Part shown: in pieces, positions 11,830-22,913 of the stretch
Layout: the number at the start of each line of letters is the position of its first letter
Numbering within the stretch: the first letter of the stretch is position 1
NCBI GenBank assembly: GCA_040285825.1
Contig: JAUPSS010000002.1
Coordinates: forward strand, 3,100,001 to 3,164,000
DNA from: Eukaryota sp. TZLM1-RC
Lineage: Eukaryota > Metamonada: BaSk clade
Direction of reading: 5' to 3'
Length of the DNA stretch: 64,000 bases
Notes under the pieces: model-generated
Seen by the model: only the letters and a program-made list of their open reading frames with translations
The model's database searches: none
What the model was told of the DNA's origin: nothing
Program-made: the position numbers and the translations under genes

Positions 11830-12255
11830 CCCATCGGATGAGTCGTCTTCTCACTCCATTTCATCTAGTTGAGATTGAATTTCTTCATACTCTCCTAGTG
11901 GGGAAAACGTGTCTAAGGTGTGATTTCAATCCATTCCCTTTGAGACAGGATCTACATTTGGGAGGAAAAAAGGAGCCGGGTGTGTTCTCTTTGCCTCGTC
12001 TGTTTCTTCTTTACTTTTGAGGGGAGAGGGAGCAGGGTCCGTTCTCGTAACCTCTTTCTCGTCTGAAGAAGGGACCTCATCCTCTCTTTCAACTTCTTCT
12101 TTCTTGGAGGTAGAAGGTGGGATCTGGGTCCGTTACCTTGTTACCCTTTTCGTCATGTGTATGTGTGTGTTGCTGGTTCCAGTTGCTGCATGTTAGGTGA
12201 AAGATGTCTGAAAGATGTCTGAAATTCTGTAAAGGTTTCTGGAAGATGTTCACTA
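11830..12255 (-). pseudogene. Copy B Gag N-terminal repeats
   Basis: Asp/Pro-rich Gag N-terminus homologous to 61420-61980. The Met start of the 61420 copy is Leu here (LSDIF versus MSDIS), so the initiation codon is lost. Confidence 0.6.
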
Positions 12256-12311
12256 GTAAAGTACTGGGTTTATGAGCGGTATACCTTGACTTTAATATGG
12301 CCAATAATTAT

Positions 12312-12390
12312 TGTTGCCTTAGGTCTATTGTAATAAAGAAAAGTCTGATTTATTTTCCATTCATATTATATAAGCCTTAGGGCGCCAACA
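12312..12390 (-). repeat. LTR, outer 5' LTR of copy B (79 bp)
   Basis: Intact TGTTG...CAACA ends. On the minus strand it is followed by ATAATTATTGGCC, the same leader that follows the LTR at 61342. Confidence 0.85.
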
Positions 12391-12394
12391 ATTA
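12391..12394. repeat. Target-site duplication ATTA (right)
   Basis: Second copy of the 4-bp ATTA flanking the retroelement array. Collapsing both copies to one restores the host reading frame of relic P2. Confidence 0.65.
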
Positions 12395-12780
12395 GTGAAA
12401 TATAAATTTGAATCGTCAGTGTTGATAAAAAAACCAGCATTAGATTCATGATGAACAATATCAAAGTCAGTAATGGTAATTGTGGAAGTAATGGAGTCAA
12501 TAATGTTGCTGAAATTGGAGCCAGACAAGTCCACAGTGGTCGAAGTAAGATCAGAATCATCAATCTTAAATAAGTCATCACAATTGGAATTTGAATCAGA
12601 AATGACAAGATCCCATGTACACTAAGTTACAGGAAAGAGGAAAATAAAAGAGTCGGAATGGGAGCTAACAACAACTACATCATCAAAATCAACAACGTAA
12701 TAAGAGAAATTAGAGGTTTATCATGAGTACTGCAACTAAAACTGAACATTCAAGACGAACTGGACCTCTGCTACATTGAA
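12391..12780 (-). pseudogene. 5' part of surface-protein relic P2
   Basis: Minus-strand frame with DFDDVVVVS, ISDSNSNCDDLFKIDDSDLT, STITITDFDIV and INTDDSNLYFTN running into the LTR. It matches P1 in content and order. Several stops and no start, so a pseudogene already decayed besides being split. Confidence 0.5.
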
Positions 12781-13441
12781 CAAAACACTAGAAATGTTTC
12801 CATGTGCATCAGAATGAAGAGGACGAATCGTGTCTTAGTAGTGAAGAAAACAAGTGTAAACGTGACTTTATTTACGTGTCATGAGGTGAATCCTGACAAC
12901 AAACCAGAATAAAGAATTGACTCTACCATTTGAAGAAGGGTTCTTATTGTAACACTCATATTGGTATGGGGGTGAGAAAGGGCAGGGAAGAAAATATGAA
13001 TGAGCTAAAGAAGATACGTAAAGTTGTAATAACTGAAGTGGTCGCAGACAAGCTTCCGCCACAGTCAAATTTGATACAGTTACATCATATAAGATCAAAA
13101 ATTCAAAAAAATGAATCGAGAAGAAAGCAGTAATTGAGGTGGAGAAACCTAGTTACTCCTTATGCTGAGCACTTAAACTGTTAGAACTTAAGAAATCAGT
13201 AAAGTTTCAAAATCACACTGTACAAGCGAGGTGTATTTCAAGTTGTTCAACCCACTAGCGCTAAAGTAACGCTTAGAAAGGATCTGTTTTGAATGTGGCA
13301 AATTTGAAGAAGAACTTGCAGATGTTGGCAAGTCAATAATCGACAAGCAAGCGATTGATCTTCAATCATTTTTTCAATCAATTGAATGATCAATGACTTA
13401 AAATGAAAATTGAAAATTGAAATTGCATAAGCTTTGATTCA
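12781..13441. other. Intergenic, possible further P2 relic
   Basis: A 76-codon minus frame at 12868-13098 begins near DVTVSNLTVAEACL and may be more of P2. Otherwise there is no gene; the last ~100 bases form the AT-rich 5' flank of the cathepsin gene. Confidence 0.35.
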
Positions 13442-14435
13442 ATGAAAACCTTCCTTATCGCTCTCTGTGTAATCGCAGCTGTTAACGCTGAATACTTTTT
13501 ACAAAGCCCCAATGTCCATCGCGTCAACTCTGGTAGTGCTCTTTGGACCGCTGAAGTCAATCCCCGTTTCTTAGGATGGACCACCGAACAATTGGACAAT
13601 TATTTCAACGATCAAGTTGACGAAAACGCCGTCGAAGGACCTTCCAAGGAACAAATGATGGGCAGTAACTCTCTCCCTGAGAGTTGGGATATCCGTGAAG
13701 CTCATGGTTGTGGAAAGTATATCCTCGATCAAGGTTCCTGTGGTTCATGTTGGGCTTTTGGCGTCTCGGGTAAGTTTTATCAAGAGGAAGATTAACCTCA
13801 GGTGCCATGACCGACAGATTCTGTCAAGCAACCAAAAACCCCAACTTCCCTGTTCTCTCACCTCAAGAGTTGACCTCATGTGATACCTCCAATCATGGAT
13901 GTAATGGTGGTCTCCACACTGGTGCTTACAGATATATGGAATACAATGGTCTTGCTACTGATGCATGTTATCCTTATATTTCTGGAAAAACTAGAAAGGC
14001 TGAAGACTGTGCTATTCCCGACAAGTGCAAGAGTGAAAAGTATTTCGCCAAGAAGGGATCTCAACAAACCTTCCGCAAGGAAGAAGACATTATGGCCGCT
14101 TTGATGACTCACGGTACCTTAAAGGTTGGTTTCGTTGTCTACTCCGATTTCATGTCTTACAAGTCTGGAATCTACCATCATGTTTCCGGCGCTCAAAGAG
14201 GTTTGTTTGTCTGAAGTAATTAATCAAAGGTGGACATGCTGTCAGACTCATTGGATGGGGAGTTGAAAATGGTGTCAAGTACTGGACATGCGCAAACTCA
14301 TGGGGTTTGTTTATTTCATCATAACTAATCAAAGGTTCTTCATGGGGTGAAAACGGTACCTTCCGTATCCGTCGTGGTGTCAATGAGTGTAACATCGAGT
14401 CTCGTGGACCCGCCTCTGCTCTTCCTCAGCTCTAA
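13442..14435 (+). CDS. Cathepsin B-like cysteine protease (four exons)
   Basis: Papain-family (C1A) protease, probably lysosomal or secreted. CDS join(13442..13769, 13802..14200, 14230..14304, 14335..14435), 300 residues. The introns are 32, 29 and 30 nt, GT-AG, with TAATCAAAG or TAACCTCAG ends; removing them keeps family motifs in frame. Visible features are a signal peptide ([16 protein letters not shown]), a short propeptide, SWDIRE at the mature start, GSCGSCWAF with the catalytic Cys, [15 protein letters not shown] with the catalytic His and [14 protein letters not shown] with the active-site Asn. The occluding loop of classical cathepsin B looks absent or short, as in protist cathepsin B-like enzymes, so exopeptidase activity is uncertain. 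The gene appears intact. Confidence 0.93.
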
Positions 14436-15715
14436 GTTAGCATTGTGATTTATTACCTTGTATAAAGCATTTATAGGAATGAACAATCTTTTAAAAAAAA
14501 CAAGTATCACTTTTGTCAAATTGGATCAAACCGGATATCTGTCTTTGACTATTCCAACATCACGTTAAATCTCTTATATATCGCATATTTTCAAAATGTA
14601 TCAGTGTTAATAGATAGCAATAGAAAATTGAAAAATATTGAAGATCATATTCCATTAAAAGTGCAAGTCTTTGTGCTTTTGGAGAAATCTCAGCCTTATC
14701 CTGTTGACAAAAATAATACAATCGATGTATACTCGTCAAAATCGTAAAAACGTAAAGCAATTATTTTCAGGGCAGATAGATCCAATAAAGAATCATCAAA
14801 ATCTATACAAGAAGATGCTTGTGATTCAAGACTTGAAGGGTCATTGTTTTATAGTTTGTGTAAAGAAATTTATTGTTTAAATCTATTTTCAAAGGGAAAA
14901 TTAAGAAAAATCAGAATAAACTGACTCAGATGGAATTAGAAGCGATAGACAGTAAAAAGATATTAATGTCAAAATATGCTAGGTTTGTAAATTCTTATAC
15001 AAAAGGTCATTGTAAAGAAGAATGTAAATGGCAAATGTTTAAATTCCAGGAAGAAGAAGACGTAGTGTGTTGCTACAACTCTCGTACTGTTGATTTACAA
15101 CTAAAAAAGATTCTGATGATGAAGTTGATTGTAAACTTGATGGGTGGGTGTTGCGAAATTGGAAGTAAGCACTGGAGTTCCAAATCAAATATGCTGGAAC
15201 TAGGATTTCGATTTGAAGCGAGTTTAGTTATACTTATCTGTCTCAAGTCGACTTATTCTTACATCCATTGACACAAATCCTCTTTAGCATCTTCATAGCC
15301 ATTGTTCTTTTTCAATTATTGTTCTGTTCAAATGTCATGTTATATCAAATAAAAATATACTGTTTTTCAAATCAATCAAACAAATATTCTAAAATTTACT
15401 CATTTGACTGAAATATCATTGGCAACCATACTGTGCTGTTTTTGGACTGTATTTTGTAAAAAGTCTTTGGTCTCTTCTTGAGATGGAGGAAATAGATATT
15501 GATTAATTGAAGATACAGGTGAATGATTTACTTATGATGGACAACGTAGTCCTGGCATTTAATTGAACAACATGAAAGTAAGAAGTTTTATGTCGCAAGT
15601 TTTGAGTCGAATCGAGTCGATTAAATAATAGGTGGCTCGACCACAACTCAAATCGAAATCCTGATTGGAATTTTTCGGATGTCTAATTTAGAACTTTGGA
15701 TATTTGCCATTCTAT
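14436..15715. other. Intergenic with an unassigned ORF
   Basis: A plus-strand frame at about 14873-15271 (132 codons, Lys- and Cys-rich, KGHCKEECKW) has no recognisable domain and no ATG at its first codon; it may be a relic. Nothing else is supportable. Confidence 0.35.
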
Positions 15716-17683
15716 ATGGCAGATTCTACAGTTCCGTACACTGAATTCATCGCAACACCAACCAATGAACGCAAAATGAAGAGTGGTTTTGTCTACATTG
15801 TTTTCGGTGCTGTCTTTCTTCTCTTACTGGCTACTATTACTGTTTTTGTTGTTCTTTTTAAGGATGATGCTCCCACTCAAAAGAGTCGTTTCTCCTTGGT
15901 TCACACTGAAACCACAGGCGATCTTGTGGTTACGACCACCTACTTCATTGATCTAAACAAAGAACGGACAGTAATAGAAGTGATTGATAGGGCCAACTCT
16001 CAATCCAACAAACAGATGGTGCTCCACAATGACAAATTCTACATCACAGGAGATGTTTGCCAACATACATCTAATGAAACAAGATCTCAGTATGTCAGTG
16101 CCTCTCAACTGAAGATCGATTTTGCCAGACACGAAAGAGTCGAAGATCATAGCCATGGTGACTGTCTGCTTTATGAAACAAAGAAGGATGAGGAATATGT
16201 TTGTTTGAATGACTATGGTTTTGTTGAGCTTTTTTGTAAGAAAGACCACAACGAAGAAGAATGTTTAACGTTCACCAATCACTCTGATGTTGGTACTCAT
16301 TCTACTCTTGACGCTGATTTCGAGGTTGTTTGTACTGATGTTCAATACCCCCACTTTAGAGTAAATAATAACTTTGTTCTTGACGCCTATCAGCAGTATA
16401 TCTATATTAACATCCCCAACCGAATCATTTGGGGGGATGATGCGCTGTTGATAAATCATGATCTGTATGAAATTCAAGACGACCAATGTGGTTTAGCTCT
16501 ACGTAAAGACAAAAAACGAGAGATTCAAGGGTACTCCAACTTCTTCACTATTGGTCCAAATCATTTTAAACAAGCCGAGACAAGAATTGTTGATGATGTA
16601 GAATGTCAAGTGTTTACATTATCTTTTGATGATACGGATTGGGAGATTGCCTTTGGTGATGGTTTTGTACGTCAAGTTTGTTTTTGGATCCCATATGTGC
16701 CAAAGTGGAAATGTGAACCTTCCAACCCCATTTCCATTAGTGCACAAGATCCTCATTTAACCTTACCTGATTGGTGTTCTTTTTCAGAGAAAGTTCCCAT
16801 ACCCCATCCTTATTTCTTTGCCACTGTGAACACTGTAGGGTATTATTTCAATCTTGAAGACGGGATATACGTTAGAGATGGCTACCTTACTTACATTGTT
16901 AGCAGTATTAGCTTGATTGAGCCTGATTTCTACACTGCTAGCAATGACTCTTGCTGTCAACTCGGTTTCAACGACCATAATGCTTGGGATTTAACCATTC
17001 GACTCGACATGATTAAAAGCTCTTTGCACTTGATTCATTCCAAAGACTCTACTGATTTCTGTTTTGGTGATTTTTTCGATCTTGGAACCAGGATTTGCGT
17101 GAACGAAGAAGGATTTATTACAAGAAAACTTGCTCAGAAGTTTGGCAATCACACTTGGGTTGTACATACATTTGCAGATCATGAATTAGTTGAAAAAGAT
17201 AATCCTCTCTTTACAATTCCTTCATCATGTGATACTCCTCAAGACTGTCCGTTGAACCTCCGACACCGGGTTTCTTTTACAGAATCAGGGACAGGAACAA
17301 AATATTGGTTTGATTATGACAATAAGATCTATCGTGCTCAGGGAGATGGTCAGGACTATCTTGTTCATGTGGAAGACCAAAAGAAATTCACCATCAACAA
17401 CAATGGAACTTGCACCGAAGAAAATTTTGATGGTGGTCAAAAAGAGCTCAACTTCTTCTTTCAAGTCATTTGGGATGACATCTATCTTGAGAGAATGGTC
17501 AACGGGTGTCCAGAGTACAATGTAGGTGACCGTCATTATGTAGTGTGTGGAATGCCTAATTCACAGTATTCGGTAGTTTATAGTGTTTGTGACATTAACG
17601 GTACAATTCATCTTGAAAATCACAAAATTATCGATTCGGAGGATGAAAATCTCATTTTATCAGAACTTTGTTCAAATTTTTGA
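15716..17683 (+). CDS. Large type II membrane protein with four lumenal repeats
   Basis: 655 residues from the ATG at 15716; the frame opens 12 bases upstream only with TTG. A ~25-residue cytosolic N-terminus ends in Lys/Arg, followed by one membrane segment (GFVYIVFGAVFLLLLATITV) and a long Cys-rich lumenal or extracellular part. I see four diverged repeats of about 145 residues (roughly 55-195, 196-345, 346-500, 501-655). Each has an aromatic-Asp start (TYFIDL, YIYINIP, YYFNLED, YWFDYD), a central Cys with Tyr/Phe, a CVN/CLN-Gly turn and an end near P-x-x-C. This resembles LolA/ependymin-like sheets, but that is only a guess. Single exon, with GC-balanced codons unlike the flanking AT-rich DNA. 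A one-repeat relative lies at 38173-38783. Confidence 0.85.
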   Translation: MADSTVPYTEFIATPTNERKMKSGFVYIVFGAVFLLLLATITVFVVLFKDDAPTQKSRFSLVHTETTGDLVVTTTYFIDLNKERTVIEVIDRANSQSNKQMVLHNDKFYITGDVCQHTSNETRSQYVSASQLKIDFARHERVEDHSHGDCLLYETKKDEEYVCLNDYGFVELFCKKDHNEEECLTFTNHSDVGTHSTLDADFEVVCTDVQYPHFRVNNNFVLDAYQQYIYINIPNRIIWGDDALLINHDLYEIQDDQCGLALRKDKKREIQGYSNFFTIGPNHFKQAETRIVDDVECQVFTLSFDDTDWEIAFGDGFVRQVCFWIPYVPKWKCEPSNPISISAQDPHLTLPDWCSFSEKVPIPHPYFFATVNTVGYYFNLEDGIYVRDGYLTYIVSSISLIEPDFYTASNDSCCQLGFNDHNAWDLTIRLDMIKSSLHLIHSKDSTDFCFGDFFDLGTRICVNEEGFITRKLAQKFGNHTWVVHTFADHELVEKDNPLFTIPSSCDTPQDCPLNLRHRVSFTESGTGTKYWFDYDNKIYRAQGDGQDYLVHVEDQKKFTINNNGTCTEENFDGGQKELNFFFQVIWDDIYLERMVNGCPEYNVGDRHYVVCGMPNSQYSVVYSVCDINGTIHLENHKIIDSEDENLILSELCSNF

Positions 17684-18600
17684 GACTTTTCTTTTATATA
17701 ATATATGATCTTTACGCTTTCAACCATTAACCACTTCAGCCAACTAGAAAATGATTTCAAGCAATTGCGCATTTCTGCTCAAATTGTAAACGCAAAGATG
17801 AATCATTGTTATGTCATTCACGCTATCTTAATTTCTTTTTTTCATGACTACCCTACTTGTGCTCAAATTGAAGTAGATTTATGAATTTGCTTGTTTGTTG
17901 TCATAAACCTAAAGCTTAATTAGGCCTACAATAATTGTTGCCATAAAGTTTGAGATCATAGAGATAAAAACGAGTTATTTGATACTTTCCTATTTGTAGT
18001 ATGTAAGCCCAGAGGAGCCAAAAGTGTTTTCTTGCATTTGATCCATTGCACTGGAAAAACAAAACCTATAACGCCGAAAGTAGTACAGGATTCTGAATTT
18101 GTCAAAGCAGTGGAAGCAGATGATTCTGAAAAACACATTTAAAGAACAACCTCTCGATCTATCAATTTGGATAACATTAATTTTTGTACTGAATAATAAA
18201 AACCAAACATTATTGCAAAAACAACAGAAGAAATCACTTCATTTACACTTGTAGAAGCTCATAATATTTTGAATATGAATAATACTGCAAATGAAAAACG
18301 TACTACAAACAAACACAGGAATACGGTTATTGTGTCTAATGTATTCAAAATTGTCTAGACCTGATAGTAGAATTAGAAATAGAATTAAGTCTGGATCAAA
18401 ATTAAATTTTGATTAAAATTAAATAATTTGTGAAATTAATTTCTGATTTACTATCTTCTTTTGGTCGATTTCAACAATCTTTGGTAATTAACTGTTTCGA
18501 TGTTAGAAAGAGAGAGGTTTTGAGATTGTGGAGCAGAAGTATTTGATATTGTTATTTGATATTGTTATTTCAAATGGTTGTTTAAAAAATTTAAATTGAA
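17684..18600. other. Intergenic, no gene seen
   Basis: AT-rich. A 90-bp stretch from about 17937 starts TGTTGCC and ends GAGCCAAAA, faintly like the 79-bp LTRs, but is too diverged to call. A short GATATTGTTATTT duplication lies near 18540-18570. Confidence 0.4.
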
Positions 18601-19690
18601 AATACTCTACTGCAGATAGATGCTTGAAATGTAGAATAGAAGACAATTACCACCCTCCCATAAAAATTCCCCAAGAAATACATCCGTGGAAATGCAATAA
18701 ATTTGCCTTCGTTTTTACAAGATTTTTGGATCAATTGTGTATGGGGAAGTATTCTATTAATATTTTCTGGGAATTCTTTGGTTCTTTTTGGGCTACTTTT
18801 GAACACAATTTCGTTGAAAATTTTGAATATTTAACTAACAATGCACCAAGAAAAGTGCCATCTGACAAATTGAGCAAAATTTTTGAAGATAAATGCTTGA
18901 ATAGCAAGTGGCCTAGTGCTTTGTCCACTTTAAATCCAGGAGTTAAAGCTCCCAATAACCAAGAAACTGTAGATAAACTCAAGATCCTTCATCCATTTGA
19001 AGACCCAATAATGGATCAAAATTATTATGGAGATTAGTGGGATAACCATCCATTGATGACATTAGAAGTATTTTCAGTAATCAAAAGGAAAAAAAATAAA
19101 TTATGCGAAAAGACTGCAGGTTTTTCTGGTCTTTCTATAGATGATATCAAAGCTGCGGTTTTTTCGTTAGAAGATTGTCTAATTTTATTAACCAAATTTT
19201 TGATTACAGTTTTATGTGATGAGCTCAAATATCCTAAAGAATTGAGATGTCGACGTTTGACTGCACTTGTCAAAAACTCAAGAATGGATGTTCGTTCGCA
19301 GTTTCTGAAACTCTGCACAATATTTTTTCAGCTTGCTGTTCAAACAGATTCTATGAAAAAGCAAAAAAATTTGTTACCATTTCAATACGGTATTAATACC
19401 ACTGATGGAGTTGCTTCAGTTTTTTTTGCTACAGATGTTTTATTTTTTACCAAGATGAATCCAATGTTTGCATGTTGGTGGATATTAGTTATGCCTACAC
19501 TTCAATTCATCGGTGCAGTATTCATGGCGCTTTATTGAATTACTTGCCTAATTATTAATAGATTACCTCGGTTTTTGAATCGAATTAGAGAAGCCTTAGC
19601 TAGACATCAAACAGGTCAAGATTTTGTAGAGGAAATCTTGGTTCAATGATATTCGTCCCATAAGTTACGAGTCTATTTTGTTAAGTGTGC
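18601..19690 (+). mobile_element. LINE relic (family A): RT N-terminus joined to 3' tail
   Basis: Frames at 18624-19037 and 19053-19538 read like the N-terminal part of a non-LTR RT ORF (LSIDDIKAA, CDELKYPKELRCRRLTALVKNSRMDVR). The DNA around 19284 matches copies at 46430 and 57070, where the reading is DVRPIAVSE. The RT core and endonuclease are deleted; the end (19560-19690) carries the family tail GTAGAGGAAATCTTGGTTCA and AAGTGTGCAAGTTCAATAAA. Confidence 0.65.
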
Positions 19691-19950
19691 AAGTTCAATA
19701 AATACACTTGTTATATTAACTCCATTTTTAAAAAACATTATGGAGTATTATAACAAGCGAGTTGTTATACAAATGAATGACAAAATCTCCCGTCATTCAG
19801 TTGATGGGGTTTTTAATAGTAGAAAGAGTAGTAAGTAAGTTGAGGTTTTTGGTTGAGTTTTCAATTGTGACTGTCCAAGAATTGAATATACTTCACATTC
19901 AAAGACTTACCTCCACTCTTTCCAACACTTTCTATCTTTACCTATTCACA

Positions 19951-20590
19951 ATGCAATCCTGGACTGAAGAATCCTCACGACTTTTCCGTGTTCGCAAAAC
20001 TGTTTTACAAATGCTCAACGACAGAGGCTACCGTGTCCTTCCTGAGGATCTCGAAGAATCCATTGAAGATTTTCGTTCCAAATTTGGTGATACTCCTAGG
20101 TATGACATTCTTTCTCCTTCATCCTAGCCGTGAAGGTCTAACCCTTCTCCATTCTCACAGCGTCACAAACTCTCAAATCTTTGTCTTCTTCCCCACAGAC
20201 GATAAGCTCGGCCAAAAAGCTGTCCGGGAATACGTCAACAAAATGAAAGGTGAAAGTGTTGAACATGGCATTTTCGTCGTTAAAGAGGGTCTCACTCCTT
20301 CTGCCAAAAGCAGTCTCTCTACCCAGGGAGTACGGTTGGAAGCTTTCACAGAGGGCCAGCTGTTGGTTAACATTACAGAGCATGAGTTAGTTCCGCAACA
20401 TATTCCATTATCTAAGGAAGAAAAAGGTACTCTTCTTCAACGATATAAGCTGAAGGAAAATCAACTTCCGAGAATTTTGATTGATGACCCTGTTGCCAGG
20501 CACTTTGGATTGATTAGGGGTGATGTGGTTAAAATCATTAGGAATTCTGAAACCGCAGGGAGATATGTAACATATAGACTGTGTGTGTAG
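19951..20590 (+). CDS. RPB5: RNA polymerase subunit RPB5 (RPABC1)
   Basis: Common subunit of RNA polymerases I, II and III. CDS join(19951..20099, 20128..20590), 203 residues versus about 210-215 in yeast and human. The single 28-nt intron (GTATGA...ATCCTAG) joins DTPS to REGLTLLH. The N-terminal jaw part (RLFRVRKTVLQMLNDRGY) and the conserved C-terminal assembly domain (HELVPQHIPLS, LPRILIDDPVARHFGL, GDVVKIIRNSETAGRYVTYR) are all present, and the protein ends at the family end with TAG, showing TAG is a genuine stop here. Confidence 0.96.
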
Positions 20591-20907
20591 AAAGTTTTGT
20601 TTTTACTTAGTTTTTAATTCCTTGGTCTCTTTTTTTTGGCTTTTCTTTGATAATTCAATTTTTGTTATTTTGAATGGTTATTAATACAATATGTTTATTT
20701 GACAATAGTATAATTTGTGAATTATTCAAGTCAATTGATTCGATTAATGATCAAAATCAACTAACTGAAAACCATTCAAAAACCCACGCATAATGATAAC
20801 AACCAATAGAAAACAATTTCAGTCATAAATTTAAAATTTGAACAAATATCAATAGTGTAAAGGATCAATTAATTTAATGATGTTCAAAACTGAATTAGAT
20901 CACCAAC
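20591..20907. other. Convergent intergenic spacer
   Basis: AT-rich spacer between the ends of RPB5 (plus) and the HNH-like gene (minus). No feature seen. Confidence 0.5.
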
Positions 20908-21720
20908 TTAATCGATTCCTTTTATATCAACCCGCCATCCACTAGGCAAAAATTTCGGTTTAAGTTTGATAAGAAAAAATACCCTCCATAAACGTTCAAA
21001 CTTAAAGTAATCACTAACTCTTTCAACTACCATCAAAGCTGAAGGTTTAGCATTGGTGTAGCTATAAACAGGCAGTTTGAGAGCTTTGTCAATCAAATCA
21101 TCAATCAAATCTGATTGATTTGCTTTACTCTCTTTATTAATGATTTCAATGTTGGTTAATAAAACTGATTGAAGTTCTTTTACTCTCTTCTGAGGAAGGT
21201 TTTTGGTCCCCAGATTCTTCTTCAATGCTCTTGCTGCACTAACAAGCCTTCGATTCTGGGGTAAAGGTCTAGTAAGGGCTACATGTCGAGGCACACTGTA
21301 ATACTCAAAGACAGCACGTCTCAAAGCAGTATACTCTCCTTCTAGATAATGATGACACTTACAGCAGAGTAGCAACACGTCATGACTACGCCTACTCTTG
21401 AACGAGACAGGAAAGTGTTGTCTAAATTCAGAGGGGACGACATGATGACGAGTCAGTGAGTCCGTCGAACCACAGCCAACACATTGGTTTTGAAGTGGCG
21501 AGGTGTAGAAATCTTCTGAGTGACCATTACCCTTGGGAGTGAACAATAAGCGAAAACATTGAGAATCGTCATCCTTGAACGGATTAGGAACCACTTCTGC
21601 TAAATTTCGTGAGACGTACCAAGTTAATCTTGAATAAGCACATCTGCATATGATTTCATTTGTAGGGGACATCATGATACAGTTTTCATATAGCTTACGT
21701 TGTAAGGGAGGTAGTTTCAT
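20908..21720 (-). CDS. EXD2-like HNH/zinc-domain protein lacking the exonuclease domain
   Basis: 270 residues from the first ATG (21720). The N-terminal half resembles the C-terminal region of EXD2 exonucleases: LYENCIMMSPTNEIICRC, SRLTWYVSRNLAEVV, then CVGCGSTDSLTRHHVVPSEFR and SHDVLLLCCKCH. This is a Cys/His pattern like a zinc-bound HNH fold (CxxC, HH, CxxCH). The DEDD 3'-5' exonuclease domain that precedes it in animal EXD2 is absent and no upstream exon is visible. The C-terminal ~130 residues are basic and unassigned. A role in nucleic-acid processing is inferred from the family only. Confidence 0.75.
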   Translation of the reverse strand: MKLPPLQRKLYENCIMMSPTNEIICRCAYSRLTWYVSRNLAEVVPNPFKDDDSQCFRLLFTPKGNGHSEDFYTSPLQNQCVGCGSTDSLTRHHVVPSEFRQHFPVSFKSRRSHDVLLLCCKCHHYLEGEYTALRRAVFEYYSVPRHVALTRPLPQNRRLVSAARALKKNLGTKNLPQKRVKELQSVLLTNIEIINKESKANQSDLIDDLIDKALKLPVYSYTNAKPSALMVVERVSDYFKFERLWRVFFLIKLKPKFLPSGWRVDIKGID

Positions 21721-22211
21721 TTCAGGACTATGAATAACAACATGGATTACTTTGGTTGGAGATATATACAAAATAAGATTAATTAATAGAAACTCGTTGG
21801 AATATAATTTAATTTACTGAACATGCACACTTAACAAAATAAACTCAGAACTAACGGGGCGAAATTCATTGAACCAAGACTTCCTGTCAAATTGTTGATC
21901 TCGATGGAATAAATCAAATCGCAAAATACTTTTTATTAATAAAATGACATTTTTTTCCTATCAAATATCTACGTTCAATACTAAGCTTGCAACAATGTCA
22001 AGACCGCCTTGGTAAACTAAGCCGTTCATTGATTATTCAATTAATTATATTGATTATTAGTGTTATTAATCTGATTAGTTATTGATGAACAAGTAACTTT
22101 TAACCCTCAAACCACCAATATTACCCTTTTAAACTGATTAATTTTTAGTGAATCACAGAAATATTTACGTTAACAATAGAATCTGAAACAAACTATGTTT
22201 TATAATATAAA
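21721..22211. other. Intergenic, no gene seen
   Basis: AT-rich flank between two minus-strand genes. No promoter motif or repeat recognised. Confidence 0.5.
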
Positions 22212-22913
22212 TTATTCAATTTCTCCCCCAATTCTCCTACCAAACTCTTTCAAATACCTACATGGATCCTGTTCAGACATGTAATTTCCTATCTTTTTCA
22301 ACCAAACAGGGAACAAGTTATGGCTAAAGTCAAGACAGATCTGGGAACCCAACTTGCTCTCGCTCTCGAGCCGCTGACAAAATGAATCCGAGAGCCGAAT
22401 AACATCATATTGAAACTTTTTGGAATGAATTAAATTCAAAAGTGCGTACTTCAAATCCTTACATACCTCTGCTTGAGCAGATGGTTGGCCTGGATACTTG
22501 TGAACATTACCGACACCCATTAGCTTAATCTGGTCTATCTCAACAGCATGACATAAACCAATATCACTGCAGAAATCTTCAGGTTCCGTGTTTGCCATGA
22601 AATAAACTACAGATGGAAGAATATAGTTTTTGGTAAGTGTAATGCAAGATTCTTCGTATTTTCCTAATCTTTTACACTGTTCGCCTATGTAATCGCCCAA
22701 GTTGTGTAGAAGAAAAGGATCAAGGGTCATTGTACGAAGAAGTTGCCAGGAATTTCTGCAAACGAAACATTGAGTATTTTCTTCGATATCTTTAATGTAT
22801 TTACCCTCTGGAAAAGGGTCTTCTTCTAGGGGAGTGTTATAATCCTGTTTTGTTGGTAAAACAATACTTGCAAAAAGCAGTTGTAGAAGAATGAATGAAG
22901 ATATGATGTGCAT
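22212..22913 (-). CDS. Secreted saposin-like protein, two SapB domains
   Basis: 233 residues with a clear signal peptide (MHIISSFILLQLLFASIVLP). Two saposin-B-type domains can be traced by their Cys spacing: CFVCRNSW, then CKRLGKYEESC and FCSDIGLC; and CKDLKYALL, then FCQRLE, ICLDF and PCRYL. Saposin-like proteins bind or disturb lipids in lysosomes or outside the cell; some protist members are pore-forming, but nothing here decides that. Single exon, intact, with a TAA stop. Confidence 0.85.
   Translation of the reverse strand: MHIISSFILLQLLFASIVLPTKQDYNTPLEEDPFPEGKYIKDIEENTQCFVCRNSWQLLRTMTLDPFLLHNLGDYIGEQCKRLGKYEESCITLTKNYILPSVVYFMANTEPEDFCSDIGLCHAVEIDQIKLMGVGNVHKYPGQPSAQAEVCKDLKYALLNLIHSKKFQYDVIRLSDSFCQRLESESKLGSQICLDFSHNLFPVWLKKIGNYMSEQDPCRYLKEFGRRIGGEIE

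Larger units (their letters stand above)
5034..12390 (-). mobile_element. Tandem Ty3/gypsy-type pair: LTR-A-LTR-B-LTR
   Basis: Two elements in minus orientation share the middle LTR. Each has, in coding order, Gag N-terminus, reverse transcriptase, RNase H, integrase and a basic C-terminal tail; the RT-RNaseH-integrase order defines the Ty3/gypsy lineage. Both copies carry the same Gag-to-RT deletion junction (KALDKLS followed by AIILV, with the rest of Gag and protease missing) and the same frameshift after integrase (DLDLGMDHS). The pair therefore descends from one defective parent, by tandem duplication, LTR-LTR recombination or nested integration. Copy A also lacks its 5' leader: gag joins the middle LTR at a TGTTG microhomology. 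Confidence 0.85.

Noticed and set aside
17937-18025. Possible diverged LTR (TGTTGCC...GAGCCAAAA)
   Set aside because: Only the ends resemble the LTR consensus and no Pol or Gag follows on the expected strand.
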